DNA of 64,000 nt from the NCBI RefSeq assembly GCF_014200405.1, contig NZ_JACHBQ010000001.1:3658001-3722000 (forward strand). Direction: 5' to 3'. The first letter of the stretch is position 1. Each line of letters opens with the position of its first letter. Source of the stretch: Cryobacterium roopkundense. Its GTDB lineage: Bacteria; Actinomycetota; Actinomycetes; Actinomycetales; Microbacteriaceae. The notes under the pieces are model-generated. The model was not told the DNA's origin. It ran no database searches and was given only the letters and a program-made list of their open reading frames with translations. The position numbers and the translations under genes are program-made. Of this stretch, positions 8,476-17,868 are shown one piece after another.

Positions 8476-9369
8476 ATGAGCCTAAGCATCGAGAACGATC
8501 TCACTACCGCGAATTTGGCCAACATTGCCCAAGAAGCCCGGTGGCGCGTAATAGAAACGGTCACCTCCAGCAAGGCCGGCCACGTCGGCGGTCCCCTGTC
8601 CGCAATCGACATGCTGGTTGCCCTCTACTTCCATCAAATGAGAGTGGATCCCGCCAGCCCCCAGAATCCGGACCGCGATCGCTTCATTCTGTCCAAGGGA
8701 CACTGTGCCATCGGCCTTTACTCAGTCCTGGCGCTGCGCGGCTATTTCCCCGTTGCAGAACTCCTGACATTCGATCACGGCGACTCTCGGCTTCAAGGAC
8801 ATCCCGACATGCTCCTCACCCCGGGTGTTGATTCTTCCTCCGGATCGCTGGGACAAGGGCTCTCCGCAGGTGCAGGGATGGCCCTTGCAGCGAAGCGTCT
8901 GGGAAAGGAGTTCCACACGTGGGTCATGGTCGGCGATGGCGAAATTGAAGAGGGCATGGTGTGGGAGACGATCATTGCCGCGCCTCGGTACGGCCTCGAC
9001 AACCTGACCCTGGTCATCGACCTGAATGGCCTGCAGCAGTACGGTTGGCCGGCCGGCAAGGGCGACCGCTTCGACAGGAGCGAACCTATGGGCCACGTCG
9101 ATCTTCCCGCCGTGCTCGGCGGATTCGGCTGGAACGTCATCTCGATCGATGGGCACGACTTCAACGACATCCTGGCCGGCTATGCGCGGGCAGAGGAACA
9201 CCGAGGCGTCTCCGGCAAGCCCACCGTGATCATCGGAAATACGACGAAGGGAAATGGCATCTCGTTCACCAGCGGAACCTACAAGTGGCACAACGGTGTC
9301 GCAACCCCCGAACAGCTCGAGACAGCCCGCGCCGAACTGCGCGACACGGAGACAGGAATGTACGCATGA
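8476..9369 (+). CDS. Transketolase, N-terminal (TPP-binding) subunit
   Basis: 297 residues forming the thiamine-diphosphate-binding half of a split transketolase: SKGHCAIGLY, then the GDGEIEEGMVWE ... DLNG metal/TPP motif, then a KGNGISFTSGTYKWHNG end. With the C-terminal subunit encoded by the next gene (4-bp ATGA overlap) it should transfer two-carbon ketol units between sugars or sugar phosphates. Split transketolases occur in secondary pentose, apiose and other sugar pathways, so the real substrate may not be a pentose-phosphate intermediate. A GAAAGAG site precedes the ATG. Confidence 0.88.
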   Translation: MSLSIENDLTTANLANIAQEARWRVIETVTSSKAGHVGGPLSAIDMLVALYFHQMRVDPASPQNPDRDRFILSKGHCAIGLYSVLALRGYFPVAELLTFDHGDSRLQGHPDMLLTPGVDSSSGSLGQGLSAGAGMALAAKRLGKEFHTWVMVGDGEIEEGMVWETIIAAPRYGLDNLTLVIDLNGLQQYGWPAGKGDRFDRSEPMGHVDLPAVLGGFGWNVISIDGHDFNDILAGYARAEEHRGVSGKPTVIIGNTTKGNGISFTSGTYKWHNGVATPEQLETARAELRDTETGMYA

Positions 9370-10298
9370 AGGCTCAGCGCCAGGTCTGGGGAGAAACGCT
9401 CGCCGAGCTCGCCCAAGTCGACTCGCGAGTAGTCGTTCTGGACGCGGACCTCGCCACGTCAACCAGGGCCGACATCGTCGCCGACAAGGCTCCCCATGCA
9501 TTCATCCAGATCGGCATCGCCGAACAGAACATGGTCGGTATGGCCTTCGGCATGTCGACCCTGGGCTACCGACCGTGGCTCTCCACGTTCGGCGTCTTCC
9601 TCACCCACCGAGCCCTGGACCAAATCCGGATGCTCGTCTCGCAGACCAAAGCGCCGGTACGCATCGCGGCTGCATACAGCGGGTTGTTGAATGGCTCCAG
9701 CGGCAAGACCCATCAAGACATCGAAGACCTGGCCATCATGAGGGCAATGCCCAACATGACCGTGCTCGCTCCCGCCGATGAATTCGAGGCTGCCGCCATC
9801 ATCCGCTGGGCCGCCGAGCATGACGGCCCGGTTTACATCCGTTTCGCCCGCGACGCAGTCCGGCCCGTATTCGACGCCAGCTACACATTCGTCCCTGCGC
9901 AACCGGTCGAACTGCTCGCCGGGCCCGACATCACCCTGATCTCCACGGGCGTGCAGACCTCGCGCACATTCGAGGCCGCTCAGCTCCTCGCGGCCGACGG
10001 CATCCAAGCGCAGCTCATTCATCTGCCCTCCATCAAACCGCTCGATGAGGCGGCGCTCCTGTCGACCGTCGGCGACGCGAAGCACGTCATCACCGTCGAA
10101 GACCATAGCCGCATCGGCGGACTGGGTGGGCTCATTGCCGAGATAGCCGCAACTGCCGGCAGCTTCCGCGTCACGCGGATTGGCCTCGATGACCGATGGG
10201 CGGAATCTGCACCCAATGACTTCCTTCTGGACAAATACGGACTGTCGCCAGAGCGCGTCGCAGACAGCATCCGTGGCGCCCTCAAGCAGTCAGGGTGA
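9366..10298 (+). CDS. Transketolase, C-terminal (pyrimidine-binding) subunit
   Basis: 310 residues from ATG 9366, which overlaps the previous stop. The longer in-frame extension to 8961 lies inside the N-subunit gene and is not used. It carries the pyrimidine-domain motif FIQIGIAEQNMVGMAFG with the catalytic Glu of IAEQN, then HQDIEDLAIMRAMPN and the C-terminal transketolase fold (EDHSRIGGLGGLIAE). It forms the active enzyme with the N-subunit. The stop overlaps the GTG of the next gene, so the genes form one translationally coupled operon. Confidence 0.88.
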   Translation: MKAQRQVWGETLAELAQVDSRVVVLDADLATSTRADIVADKAPHAFIQIGIAEQNMVGMAFGMSTLGYRPWLSTFGVFLTHRALDQIRMLVSQTKAPVRIAAAYSGLLNGSSGKTHQDIEDLAIMRAMPNMTVLAPADEFEAAAIIRWAAEHDGPVYIRFARDAVRPVFDASYTFVPAQPVELLAGPDITLISTGVQTSRTFEAAQLLAADGIQAQLIHLPSIKPLDEAALLSTVGDAKHVITVEDHSRIGGLGGLIAEIAATAGSFRVTRIGLDDRWAESAPNDFLLDKYGLSPERVADSIRGALKQSG

Positions 10299-11263
10299 GG
10301 TCCCGAGTCGTCACGTTGACCCCCTCTCCCGCGATCGATCGCGTGTACACCGTCGGATCAATGGTCCCGGGAGCCGTCAACCGAGCAGTAGCAGTTGAGT
10401 CGTACCTCGCGGGCAAGGGGATCAACGTGGCGAAGACCTTGCGCACCGCAGGAAACCAGATCATCGCCGTGGCCCCCATGAACCTCAGGGACGTGCGCTC
10501 GCTTCTCGATGACCCACGCCTGTACCGTACCGTGGGCGTCGAAGCGCCGACGCGGGTCAACGTTGTGATCATCGCCGAAGACGGTTCGACGACGAACATC
10601 AACCAGTCTGCGACCGAACTCGTTCCCGGGGTGTGGCTCGGGCTATGCGCTGCCGCCGGCAGCGAAATGAGACAGATGGACGCGGATTGGATCGTCGTCG
10701 CTGGGAGCATGCCGCGCGAGGCCGGAACCGGGGCTCCTCTCGACCCAGAGCCACTGATGAGTGAGGCACGCCGGGCGGGCGCGCGGGTGTGCCTTGATTC
10801 CGGCGGAACGACTTTGCGTCGATGGATCCGTTCGGGGTATGCACCGCACCTGGTCAAACCCAATGTGCACGAGCTGTCTGCGACGGTCGGGCGAACATTG
10901 AGGACTGTCGGGGACGTGGTCATCGCGGCGCGCCAACTTGTGGACGTCGGCGTGGAGACCGTGCTTGCAAGCCTCGGTTCAGACGGTGCGGTCGTCGTCA
11001 CTGATTCAATGGCCCTATGGGCGCGCGCGCCTCGTACCGAAGTCGTGAACACTACCGGTGCCGGCGACGCTGCGTTGGCGGGCTTTCTCAGCGGGTGGAC
11101 GGGAGAGGATTCACAGCAATTGGCTGCCGCCCTCGTCCGTGCCGTGAGCTGGGGATCCCTCGCAGTGGGCGAAGCCACCCCGGTCCTGACCGAACTCAGA
11201 TCGGTAGCCGGCATCGAAATCGGCGAACCGATGGCCGTCCGTGAGCTCACTGACGCGGCCTGA
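10295..11263 (+). CDS. PfkB-family sugar (phosphate) kinase, 1-phosphofructokinase/LacC-like
   Basis: 322 residues from GTG 10295 (GTGA overlap with the transketolase subunit). The start VVTLTPSPAIDRVYTV and AGKGINVAKTLR match the FruK/LacC subgroup. The anion-hole and catalytic motif NTTGAGDAALAGF gives the base Asp. It does not look like the 5-dehydro-2-deoxygluconokinase IolC. Position suggests it phosphorylates the product or substrate of the split transketolase. Substrate unknown. Confidence 0.82.
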   Translation: MRSRVVTLTPSPAIDRVYTVGSMVPGAVNRAVAVESYLAGKGINVAKTLRTAGNQIIAVAPMNLRDVRSLLDDPRLYRTVGVEAPTRVNVVIIAEDGSTTNINQSATELVPGVWLGLCAAAGSEMRQMDADWIVVAGSMPREAGTGAPLDPEPLMSEARRAGARVCLDSGGTTLRRWIRSGYAPHLVKPNVHELSATVGRTLRTVGDVVIAARQLVDVGVETVLASLGSDGAVVVTDSMALWARAPRTEVVNTTGAGDAALAGFLSGWTGEDSQQLAAALVRAVSWGSLAVGEATPVLTELRSVAGIEIGEPMAVRELTDAA

Positions 11264-11309
11264 GGACGCGGGCTCTCCGTATTCCGCCCAACCGAAGGAC
11301 TTCGCTCGG

Positions 11310-12548
11310 ATGAACATTCGACCGTTTCGATGGCGTTTCCACGCTGCCGTGCCTGTGCTTGGCGTGATTATCCTGATCGGCTTGGTCTTACGCGGTCCCA
11401 TCGTCGCTGTTGCTCCGATCGCTGCCACCATCCGGGCGGACACTGGCCTGAGCTCGGCCGGCATCGGCCTGCTCACCAGCCTGCCCATCCTGTTGTTCGC
11501 CATCGCGACGCCGTTTGCCGCGGCACTGATCGGGCGGGTCGGTCCCAACGCCGCGACCACGATATGTCTCCTCGGTGTGATTCTGGGATCAATAGTCCGA
11601 TCCACCGGCGGGGTCACCGCCTTGTTTGTCGGGGCCGCACTCATTGGCCTGTTCATCACAATCGGCAACGTTGTCATTCCCGTCCTCATCCGGCGAGACG
11701 TCGATCCGAGGCGAGTCGGGTTCGCGACCGGGGTCTATTCCTCGGCGCTGAATATCGGATCGATGGTCACGTCCTTTGCGACAGCGCCTCTGGCGGAGGC
11801 CTGGGGATGGCGGGTCGCCCTGCTCTTCTGGGCGACCTTCGCCGTGGTTGCGACCGCGGGGTGGATGTCGAGCGTGGGGTGGCGTGGGGGGTTCGTGTCA
11901 GGTGAGAGACCCCGCCTACGAATGCGCGACGACCGCACGGGCGGAATGCGTATGACGGCGCGAACTGACCGGCCCCGATTAGGCGGCACGGCCGCGCTCC
12001 TGGCGATTGCGTTCTCCGGACAGGCCTTCGCCTACTACGGGACCACGGCTTGGTTGCCGCAGATCTTGCACGACGAGCAGGGCTACTCGCAAACGTCGGC
12101 TGGCTCGTCTGCGTCGCTCTTCCAAATAGCAGCTCTCATCGGCGCGATGGGAATTCCGGCGCTTGTCGCACGCACCAACGCGACGTGGGGTGTCCTCGCA
12201 GTATTCCTGGGGTGGCTGACGATCCCGCTCGGGCTCCTACTCGCCCCAAGCCTCTACCTCCTCTGGGAACTCATCGGCGGCGCGGCCCAGGGCGGCGGCT
12301 TCACGGCGGTCTTTATTATTGTTCTGCGGATGGCGACCGACGACCGGCACGCTCGGAGACTGTCGGCGCTTGTGCAGGGCGTCGGCTACGGAGTGGCGTG
12401 CACAGCACCATCCCTCTTGGGTGCCGCCCACGACTTCAGCGATGGATGGACCGTTCCCATCGTGCTGATCTCCCTCGGCGTGGCCACCTTCGGCAGCTGC
12501 GGCCTCATCGCGTCCAGGCGGCAATCTCGCGATCTTTCAAGCCTGTGA
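11310..12548 (+). CDS. MFS transporter, CynX/NimT-like
   Basis: About 412 residues with 12 hydrophobic spans. It starts at ATG 11310 with GAAGGA upstream; a GTG at 11241, inside the kinase gene, is an alternative giving 435 residues. The LVLRGPIVAVAPIAATIRADTGLSSAGIGLLTSLPIL-type opening (shown here only in part) and the later FSGQAFAYYGTTAWLPQIL segment are typical of the CynX/NimT branch. It is last in the transketolase operon, so import or export of that pathway's substrate is likely. Substrate unknown. Confidence 0.75.
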   Translation: MNIRPFRWRFHAAVPVLGVIILIGLVLRGPIVAVAPIAATIRADTGLSSAGIGLLTSLPILLFAIATPFAAALIGRVGPNAATTICLLGVILGSIVRSTGGVTALFVGAALIGLFITIGNVVIPVLIRRDVDPRRVGFATGVYSSALNIGSMVTSFATAPLAEAWGWRVALLFWATFAVVATAGWMSSVGWRGGFVSGERPRLRMRDDRTGGMRMTARTDRPRLGGTAALLAIAFSGQAFAYYGTTAWLPQILHDEQGYSQTSAGSSASLFQIAALIGAMGIPALVARTNATWGVLAVFLGWLTIPLGLLLAPSLYLLWELIGGAAQGGGFTAVFIIVLRMATDDRHARRLSALVQGVGYGVACTAPSLLGAAHDFSDGWTVPIVLISLGVATFGSCGLIASRRQSRDLSSL

Positions 12549-12580
12549 GACCGCCCGCGTGGCTGGCCGAGTTGTGCGTG

Positions 12581-14053
12581 CTACCACGAGACGGCGATGT
12601 ACTGGCTCTCCAAATACTCAAGCAGCCCCTCGGCGCCGCCTTCGCGGCCGATTCCACTTTGCTTCATGCCGCCGAAGGGCGCTGCGGGGTCAGAGACCAA
12701 GCCACGATTGAGCCCGACCATGCCGCATTCGATCTGCTCGCTCACACGCAGTCCGCGCGCGAGGTCTCTCGTGTACACATACGACACCAGCCCAAACGCG
12801 GTGCCATTTGCCAGACGAACGGCGTCTGCTTCGCTGCGAAACGTGACGATGGGCGCAACAGGGCCAAAAATCTCCTGGTTGAGGATTGAGGAAGCGGCTG
12901 GCACGTCTACCAGGACTGTCGCCGGGTAGAAATAGCCCTCGCCACCGGGGATGTCACCGCCGATGAGCAGGCTTGCCCCCTCCTCTACGGCGCCGCATAC
13001 GAGCCTGTGGATGTCTTCACGGGCGTCACCGTTGATGACCGGGCCCAGTTGGGAATCGTTGCTACGCCCCGGGCCGACACGCAGGCTACCCATGCGAGCC
13101 GCGAGGCGACGGCCGAACTCAGCGGCTACACCTTCTTGCACATAGAAGCGGTTCGCTGCGGTGCAGGCTTCGCCACCGTTGCGCATTTTCGCGATCATGG
13201 CGCCATCAAGTGCCTCGTCCAGGTCTGCGTCGTCGAAGACGATGAACGGGGCATTGCCGCCGAGCTCCATGGAGGTGTTCACGACTGTTCTAGCAGCCAG
13301 CTGCATGAGTGTGATTCCAACCTCGGTCGAACCGGTGAAGGAAAGCTTTCGCACACGCCCGTCGTTCACCATCGCCTCCACAACTTCCCCCGACCGCCGG
13401 GTCGGTAGAACGTTGACTACGCCGGAGGGAACGCCGGCCTGCTCAAAAATGCGCGCAATTGCAAGCGCGGTGAGCGGCGTCTCGCTCGCAGGCTTGAGAA
13501 TGACCGTGCAGCCAGCCGCGAGGGCAGGACCGATTTTGCGCGTAGCCATCGCCGCAGGAAAGTTCCACGGAGTGACGAGCACGGCAATACCGACCGGGTG
13601 GTGGGTGACAAGAATCTTGTTCGTTCCACCGGGTGCCGTCTGAACAGTCCCCGGGATCCGCACGGCCTCTTCGGCGTACCAACGGAGGAATTCGGCGGCG
13701 TAGGCGACCTCGCCGCGGGCATCGGCGAAGATCTTGCCGTTCTCGGCGACAATCAGGCTTGCCAGGTCGTCGCCAGCCGCAGTCATCAGCTCGAATGCTC
13801 GTGACAGAATGATTGATCGCTGCCGAGGAGGTGTCTGGGCCCAGGACACCGCTGCGGCTTGGGCGGCGTCCACGGCCGCGATCGCATCGTCGACCGTGCC
13901 ACTCGCCACGCGGGCGAGCATCTTGCCGGTCGCCGGGTCAACCACATCGAATTCGGCGCCGTCGGATGCGGAGCGGACGGCCCCGCCGATGAAGAGTCCG
14001 GTCGGGACGCGGGCGATGATCTCGTCGATGGGAGACAGGGTTGAGATGGTCAT
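12581..14053 (-). CDS. NAD(P)-dependent aldehyde dehydrogenase, succinate-semialdehyde type
   Basis: 490 residues from ATG 14053 (a GTG four codons earlier is possible). Motifs: TPWNFPAAMATRK for cofactor binding, SFTGSTEVG, MELGGNAPFIVFDDAD with the general-base Glu, GGEACTAANRF with the nucleophilic Cys, and EIFGPVAPI plus FGGMKQSGIGREGG near the end. The pattern fits succinate-semialdehyde/glycolaldehyde-type ALDHs and not the CoA-acylating IolA. It lies downstream of the iol operon, past an intrinsic terminator. It may oxidise an aldehyde from inositol or transketolase reactions. Confidence 0.85.
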   Translation of the reverse strand: MTISTLSPIDEIIARVPTGLFIGGAVRSASDGAEFDVVDPATGKMLARVASGTVDDAIAAVDAAQAAAVSWAQTPPRQRSIILSRAFELMTAAGDDLASLIVAENGKIFADARGEVAYAAEFLRWYAEEAVRIPGTVQTAPGGTNKILVTHHPVGIAVLVTPWNFPAAMATRKIGPALAAGCTVILKPASETPLTALAIARIFEQAGVPSGVVNVLPTRRSGEVVEAMVNDGRVRKLSFTGSTEVGITLMQLAARTVVNTSMELGGNAPFIVFDDADLDEALDGAMIAKMRNGGEACTAANRFYVQEGVAAEFGRRLAARMGSLRVGPGRSNDSQLGPVINGDAREDIHRLVCGAVEEGASLLIGGDIPGGEGYFYPATVLVDVPAASSILNQEIFGPVAPIVTFRSEADAVRLANGTAFGLVSYVYTRDLARGLRVSEQIECGMVGLNRGLVSDPAAPFGGMKQSGIGREGGAEGLLEYLESQYIAVSW

Positions 14054-14093
14054 GCGTGAACTCACTCTCGTATGGGTGGATCAAATGTAGATA

Positions 14094-14134
14094 GGAAAAA
14101 TGGGGCGGATGGACCGCCACGGCCATCCGCCCCA
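14094..14134 (-). terminator. Intrinsic terminator after iolD
   Basis: A perfect 12-bp stem (14101-14112 with 14123-14134) around a 10-base loop is followed on the minus strand by a T5 run (14096-14100). It separates iolD from the aldehyde dehydrogenase gene. Confidence 0.85.
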
Positions 14135-14153
14135 TCGTCGTTCGCGTGAGGTG

Positions 14154-16034
14154 TTAGAGGTATAGGTGTTGCGCTTCGCGCTCCCGGTCGTACTCCTGTC
14201 GGGCCAAAGTGGCCGACTCCAGCGTCGAAACCTCAGCGACGGGAACGTCCCACCACGCGCCGGAGCCGCCAAAGCGCGCCTGTTCGTCTACTTGCACGTA
14301 GACAACGCTGGTGCCGTCGAAGGCGACGGCCTCGTCGAGCGCTGCCTGAAAGGACTTGGCGCTGTCGGCGCTCCATACCGAGGCGCCATAGCTCGCCGCG
14401 TTTGAGGCGAAGTCGACCTCGATGCGGGCGCCGTCATGGCGCTCGCCTTCTCCGCGTTCGTTGAATCGGCACGCGAAGCCCTGCGATCCGCGGCTTTCTG
14501 AGAGAGCGGCGATGGAGCCGTAGCCGTAGTTGTCCACGATCACGATCGTCATATTCAGCTGCTCTTGAACGGCCGTCATGATCTCCTGAGAAAGCATCAG
14601 GTAGGTGCCATCCCCGATCAGGCAGAAGACGTGTCGGCTCGAGTCGGCGAGCGCATTCCCGATCGCGCCCGGGATCTCGTATCCCATGCAGGAATTGCCG
14701 TACTCCAGGTCGTACCCTTTGACCGATCCTGCACGCCAGAGACGGTGCAGGTCACCCGGCATTGATCCGGCGGCGTTCACGATCACATCGCGCTCACCCG
14801 CTGCGGCGTTCAGGACGCCGATCATCTGAGCCTGCGACAGCGTGGTGCTTGTGCCGAGGTCAATGATTCGGTCGACCTCGCGTCGCCAGCCGGCCGCGGC
14901 GGCCATCGTGCCGGACCGCGTCGTGTCTGACACCTTCCAGCCGTCCAGCGCGTCCAGCAGATCGAGCAATGTCTCGCGCGCGTCACCCATGAGTGGCGTC
15001 GCCGTTTCCTTGACCACGTCGATCTCGGCGACGTTGATGTTGACGAAGCGGACGTTCGGATTCTTGAACATCGTGTTCGAGGCAGTTGTGAAATCCGTAT
15101 AGCGCGTTCCAATGCCGATGACAACGTCGGCGCTGCCCGCGATGTCGTTCGCAAAGGCCGAGCCGCTGGCGCCGAGAGCGCCGAGAGCGAGCTCGTGGTC
15201 GTGAGGAATGGAAGCTTTGCCGGCCTGGGTGACACCCACGCCGATACCTGTCGCTTCCGCGAACGCGACGAGCTGATCGCTTGCGTCCGAGTAGATGACC
15301 CCGCCGCCGGCGATTATCACCGGATTTGTCGAGGACGCGATGATTTTCGCAGCCCTGGCGATAGCTGCCCGGTCGGCGCGATTCCGGGCCACATGCCACA
15401 CGCGGTCGGCGAATAGGGCCCTCGGGAAGTCGTAAGCCTCGGCCTGCACGTCCTGTGGCAGTGCGATGGTGACGGCACCCGTGTCGGCGGGACTGGTCAG
15501 CACTCGCATCGCCTCGAGCAGGGCCGGTGCAAGCTGCTCGGGGCGCCAGATGCGGTCGAAGTATCGCGAGACAGGCCGGAAGGCATCGTTGGCGGTGATG
15601 TCGCCCGCGTACGGCATCTCCTGCTGCTGCAGCACTGCGCCCGTCGAGCGCGTTGCAAAGACGTCGCTGGGCAGAAGCAGCACCGGGAGGTGGTTGACCG
15701 TTGCGGTCCCCGCTCCCGTGACCATGTTCGTGGCACCCGGCCCGATCGAAGTACTGACCGCGAGTGCGCCGAGACGGTTTTTCATTTTTGCGTAGCCGAT
15801 GCCGATGTGGACCATGCCTTGCTCATTGCGGCCCTGGTAATAGCGGAACTCGTCCTGGTATTGCAACATCGCCTGGCCGATTCCGGCCACGTTGCCGTGC
15901 CCGAAGATGCCAAAGGCACCGCCGAAGAACAATTCGGTCACGCCGTCGCGCTCGACGTACTGTGCCTTGAGAAATTGAATCACGGCCTGACCGACGGTGA
16001 GGCGAATGGTGGGAACTGCGGTTGTGTGCGTCAT
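14154..16034 (-). CDS. iolD: 3D-(3,5/4)-trihydroxycyclohexane-1,2-dione hydrolase
   Basis: 626 residues from ATG 16034 with AAAGGACT upstream. The longer frame to 16256 runs into iolB and is rejected. It is a thiamine-diphosphate enzyme of the acetolactate-synthase fold: an N-terminal ERDGVTELFFGGAFGIFGHG block with the catalytic Glu region, a central NAD-like domain, and the TPP/Mg motif GDGTYLMLSQE ... VIVDN. The length and the FGIFGHGN motif are characteristic of IolD, which opens the inositol ring to 5-deoxyglucuronate. It is last in the minus-strand iol operon. Confidence 0.92.
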   Translation of the reverse strand: MTHTTAVPTIRLTVGQAVIQFLKAQYVERDGVTELFFGGAFGIFGHGNVAGIGQAMLQYQDEFRYYQGRNEQGMVHIGIGYAKMKNRLGALAVSTSIGPGATNMVTGAGTATVNHLPVLLLPSDVFATRSTGAVLQQQEMPYAGDITANDAFRPVSRYFDRIWRPEQLAPALLEAMRVLTSPADTGAVTIALPQDVQAEAYDFPRALFADRVWHVARNRADRAAIARAAKIIASSTNPVIIAGGGVIYSDASDQLVAFAEATGIGVGVTQAGKASIPHDHELALGALGASGSAFANDIAGSADVVIGIGTRYTDFTTASNTMFKNPNVRFVNINVAEIDVVKETATPLMGDARETLLDLLDALDGWKVSDTTRSGTMAAAAGWRREVDRIIDLGTSTTLSQAQMIGVLNAAAGERDVIVNAAGSMPGDLHRLWRAGSVKGYDLEYGNSCMGYEIPGAIGNALADSSRHVFCLIGDGTYLMLSQEIMTAVQEQLNMTIVIVDNYGYGSIAALSESRGSQGFACRFNERGEGERHDGARIEVDFASNAASYGASVWSADSAKSFQAALDEAVAFDGTSVVYVQVDEQARFGGSGAWWDVPVAEVSTLESATLARQEYDREREAQHLYL

Positions 16035-16066
16035 CGCATTAGTCCTTTTCGTGTGCAGTTCTTGTG

Positions 16067-16909
16067 CTACGCCTGCGGGTATCGCGGGATGAGCGGAAGG
16101 CGTGGGTCCATGTCCATCTCGGGCCAGGCATTGGCCAGCTCGGAGAGCTTGGGGTCCTGAGCGGCCTGCAAGGTGCGCTGCAGGGCTGGTCCAGCCATCA
16201 CGTTGAGATAGTAGAGATCGTGACCGTGCGCGGCGACGGTGGTGTGATACGCCCACGGAAGCAGACAGATATCACCGTCACGAACAGTTTCGGCCAGCTC
16301 GAAGCCGCGCTCTGGACTATAGGCGCGCTGCATCGCCCACCCGCTCTCTGGCTTCCTGAGACGGTAGTAGTAGGTCTCCTCGAGCTCCGCCTCACCGTCG
16401 TGGTCGTGCTCGTGCTTGTGTGGAGGGAAGCTCGACCAGTTGCCGCCGGGAGTCCAGACTTCGATGACCAACAGACGGTCCGCGGGGAATGCCGGAGGAA
16501 TGAGCGTGGAAATCTGTCGCGAGGCATTGCCTGCGCCTCGAGTATCCAGAGGGAGGTCGGCCGGCGTGACGAGGACGATCTCATGCTTCGTTGTCGCCGG
16601 AGTTGATGCGATCGCGAGCTCGGCGCCTGCGCTCGCAGTGACCGTGGCAGCGGTATCGCGGGGAATGTAGAGGCAATGGCCAAGCCCGTCAAAGACGCTG
16701 GTCCGACCGCCGAACACATACTCGACACCGTTGATGGTGGCCGTGACCGTGCCGGACAGCGGCACGAGGGCGCGTTCATTGGTGTCGGCGTCAAAAGAGA
16801 GGGTCTGCCCGTCGAAGACAGTGACTTCGAAGGAGACGAACTCCCATCCGGCAATCTCGGGCGTGATTTTGTCCCACGTGCCGTGTTTCAGGATTTGGGG
16901 TTCAGACAT
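16067..16909 (-). CDS. iolB: 5-deoxy-glucuronate isomerase
   Basis: 280 residues from ATG 16909 with AAAGGACT, the same leader as iolD; the upstream extension is not needed. Cupin-type IolB motifs include the metal-binding PPHKHEHDHD segment, EETYYYRL and LLPWAYHTTVAAHGHDLYYLNVMAGP. It converts 5-deoxyglucuronate to 5-dehydro-2-deoxygluconate, the step after IolD, in the cytoplasm. A 32-bp gap to iolD and the order B then D support one transcript. Confidence 0.93.
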   Translation of the reverse strand: MSEPQILKHGTWDKITPEIAGWEFVSFEVTVFDGQTLSFDADTNERALVPLSGTVTATINGVEYVFGGRTSVFDGLGHCLYIPRDTAATVTASAGAELAIASTPATTKHEIVLVTPADLPLDTRGAGNASRQISTLIPPAFPADRLLVIEVWTPGGNWSSFPPHKHEHDHDGEAELEETYYYRLRKPESGWAMQRAYSPERGFELAETVRDGDICLLPWAYHTTVAAHGHDLYYLNVMAGPALQRTLQAAQDPKLSELANAWPEMDMDPRLPLIPRYPQA

Positions 16910-16966
16910 GGGGCAGTCCTTTCTCGGCGACGCGTTCGCGCCGACACCTAAACAATATTGCTTACC

Positions 16967-16979
16967 GGACGTGATGTCC
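16967..16979. promoter_or_regulatory. Candidate operator GGAC-N5-GTCC upstream of iolB
   Basis: GGAC/GTCC arms with a 5-bp spacer lie in the 92-bp gap before iolB. The arm and spacer layout matches the element at 6674-6686. There may be an internal promoter here, since AT-rich DNA (CAATATTG) adjoins it. Confidence 0.3.
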
Positions 16980-17001
16980 AGTGTGTGATACTTTTCGACA
17001 T

Positions 17002-17868
17002 TTAGTACGTTCCGAGTTCGGCACGATAGAAAACCTCGAGGGTGGTGGACCGAGCCAGCTCGAGTGCCGTTTCCAGGGAGCGCGCACGATGTTCGTCGGA
17101 AATGACCTCCACTCCCCACGCGCCCACGTACCCCATGCTGCGGAGAGTACGGACGAATCCGACGACGTCCTGCTGACCACGGCCCACGAGGGTGCGCCGG
17201 TTGCGGGTGTCCTCAAAGAGGGTGCCGACAACCTCGCTCGGCGCGTCGCTGAGCTCGACACCAAACACCTTCTCGATCGGAACCAACGCGGCAAAGTCCC
17301 CCAGCGACGTTCCCGCACGGAACACATGCCAGAAATCCACAATGAGGCCAGCGGCCGGATGGTCCACGGCACGGACGAGTTCGGCCCCACGCGGCAGCGA
17401 TTCGATCACGGAAAAGGGTAGGGGCTCCAACGCGATCCGACAGCCGATCTGGGCGGCCTCCTCTGCCAGTCGGCGCAGCGGCTTCACATAGGAAGCCAAG
17501 TCCGTGGCCGGAGCGCCCGCTGCGGGACCGGCCTTGATAAACGTTGCGCCGAGAGTCTCAGCGGCCTCGAGCAACATTTCCCAGCGGGGCCGCCAGGACC
17601 GTTCATCCGGATCGGACCAGTTGGTCACCAGTTCGACCTCAACATGACTGAAACCTGCCGCGTCGATCTCGTCGCGCAACGCGGCGAATCCGATCGTGTC
17701 GCGCACGACGGCGAGATCCTCGTGAGCGAAGCCGAAGCCGTCCCATCCGGCGGCAGCGATCGCGTGGAGGCGATCCGCCGGGGAATGCGGGCTGACCTCG
17801 GAGCGGTCGAGCGGCCCCACGTTTCCGGCGCTCGTCCAGCATGTCGCGACAAGGCGTGGGGCGTTCAT
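17002..17868 (-). CDS. Sugar phosphate isomerase/epimerase-like TIM-barrel protein (IolE/IolI type)
   Basis: 288 residues of the xylose-isomerase-like TIM-barrel (AP endonuclease 2) family. Acidic/His metal-ligand positions are visible in IALEPLPF, LIVDFWHVFRAG and FGVELSDAP. In inositol clusters such proteins are inosose isomerases (IolI), epimerases or dehydratases (IolE). The better IolE candidate is at 20002-20889, so IolI-like isomerase is the working guess. It overlaps iolG by 4 bp (ATGA). Confidence 0.75.
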   Translation of the reverse strand: MNAPRLVATCWTSAGNVGPLDRSEVSPHSPADRLHAIAAAGWDGFGFAHEDLAVVRDTIGFAALRDEIDAAGFSHVEVELVTNWSDPDERSWRPRWEMLLEAAETLGATFIKAGPAAGAPATDLASYVKPLRRLAEEAAQIGCRIALEPLPFSVIESLPRGAELVRAVDHPAAGLIVDFWHVFRAGTSLGDFAALVPIEKVFGVELSDAPSEVVGTLFEDTRNRRTLVGRGQQDVVGFVRTLRSMGYVGAWGVEVISDEHRARSLETALELARSTTLEVFYRAELGTY

